Below, piece after piece: positions 63,079-64,000 of a DNA stretch of 64,000 nt. The DNA lies in NCBI RefSeq assembly GCF_037975245.1, contig NC_092566.1, positions 3,412,001-3,476,000 on the forward strand, written 5' to 3'. Below the pieces are notes generated by a model, which was given only the letters and a program-made list of their open reading frames with translations, was not told where the DNA came from and did not search any database. Within the stretch, counting starts at the first letter, position 1. Every line of letters starts with the position of its first letter. Position numbers and translations under genes: made by a program. The DNA is from Apostichopus japonicus. Lineage: Eukaryota > Echinodermata > Holothuroidea > Aspidochirotida > Stichopodidae.

Positions 63079-63953
63079 TGTTGAATATACTAGCCCAAAT
63101 TCAGTTCAAGTTCACCGGAAGGGTTTTTTTCCCATTCTGGAGCGAGTTTACACTCTGGAAAAATTTGATGAAAGTGTTAGCATTTTTTCAGTGTTGAATA
63201 ATGGGCTCTATCTCTACACAGTCTCTTTCTTCCGTCTAGGACAGTTGTTTCTTTGGCGGTTATTGACACTTAGTTACAATTATAATTGTAATGCAGACGA
63301 TACAATAAACAGTTTGAACCATGCAAATATCTGTGTGTGTTTTGTTACATAGCAACGGACAGGTTTATTGACGATTATCTGCAAACACCCCTTTCATTGT
63401 CAGTCAGGTGTATACAACGTTCAGTTGGTATAGATTTTCATATTCAGAGAGCGATTTGAAAAGAATTTCTTTTGAAAAGAATTGAACCACTCCTCTAGGG
63501 GGGACACCTTTTCAACTTTACATAAAACACAACATACAAAACAGTATATTTGTTGGCAAGATCTAATTATAGACTTTATTTAAAATCTACACATACCCGA
63601 GATACAAAAGGTGACGTCTACACTTTATATTTTCTTCTTGAGGCCTCCCCCAGAGCCCGGCCTATATGGGAGTCCGATTCAACCAGCCCAGGGCCACCCC
63701 GCCTTTATAATCCTGGACCGGATCCACCTCTGTCCCTTCCACAAAGGTTCATGCCTCTAAACCTAAATTAGTCGGGTGAATTCAGAACCCTCCGTCGGCC
63801 CCACTTTGTGAATTCCGTGCACGCATTGATCGTAGACGCCAGCATATCTTGAAAGTTTTATTACGGTGACTCACGTATTGTATTCCAGCTCATCCGTGAT
63901 AGACTATAACATCACTGTTTTGTTACGTTTATACATGCATGTATTTGTATATT
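63079..63953. other. window end, no gene seen
   Basis: I looked on the minus strand for the missing opsin N-terminal exon (Met, N-glycosylation site and a phase-1 donor) and found none I could support. A short plus-strand frame at 63550-63771 shows no family signal. Confidence 0.45.
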
Positions 63954-64000
63954 AGATCCTCCTGCAAGCAGGAGCTCGCCAAGAAGCCATCATTGGCTTA
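63954..64000 (+). repeat. dispersed hairpin-rich repeat, copy 2 (cut by window end)
   Basis: AGATCCTCCTGCAAGCAGG, GAAGCCATCATTGGCTTA and the preceding T-rich TGTATTTG context match 40483-40535. This copy has the perfect hairpin CTCCTGC-AA-GCAGGAG. Its rest lies outside the window. Confidence 0.75.

Overview
The window comes from an animal nuclear genome. It is AT-rich and intron-rich, and full of minisatellites, tRNA-derived SINEs and decayed retroelements. The SINE style, the Penelope-type repeats and a non-visual-type opsin suggest a marine deuterostome, most likely an echinoderm. That placement is inference; no species marker such as rRNA or mitochondrial DNA is present. Two protein-coding genes are supported, facing each other tail to tail.

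From about 1.5 to 52.9 kb the plus strand carries 58 coding exons of the WDFY3 (ALFY) orthologue, the large BEACH-WD40-FYVE scaffold for selective autophagy. All splice phases join into one open frame of 3,186 residues ending at a TGA at 52897-52899. The 5' exons, roughly 350 residues by comparison with family length, lie left of the window. In order come an alpha-solenoid N-terminal part (exons 1-9), a concanavalin-like domain (10-14), a long helical middle (15-35), the PH-BEACH linker (36-42), BEACH (43-49), WD40 repeats (50-54), a disordered linker holding a candidate LC3/GABARAP-interacting motif (55), and the last WD blade plus FYVE zinc finger (56-58).

The introns hold most of the unusual material: a 138-bp duplication across a splice donor (1.6-1.9 kb), two truncated LINEs, four copies of a 163-bp MITE (three with perfect 6-bp target duplications), several SINEs, minisatellites with 39-, 48-, 288- and about 43-bp units, a Penelope-type fragment with a degenerate hammerhead-ribozyme fold (45.0-45.2 kb), and a minisatellite that starts at the splice donor of the FYVE exon (52.15-52.39 kb).

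From 52.9 to 60.7 kb there is the WDFY3 3' flank, a very uniform 15-bp satellite, a divergent U2 snRNA-like sequence, and a 51-bp-arm palindrome between (TA)n arrays. The minus strand of this palindrome contains an almost complete type I hammerhead ribozyme.

From 60.7 to 62.6 kb the minus strand carries the last four exons of an opsin of the peropsin/RGR/Go/neuropsin group. It has the retinal-binding lysine but an altered TM6 motif and an altered NPxxY. Its first exon was not found. The window ends in SINE and dispersed-repeat sequence.
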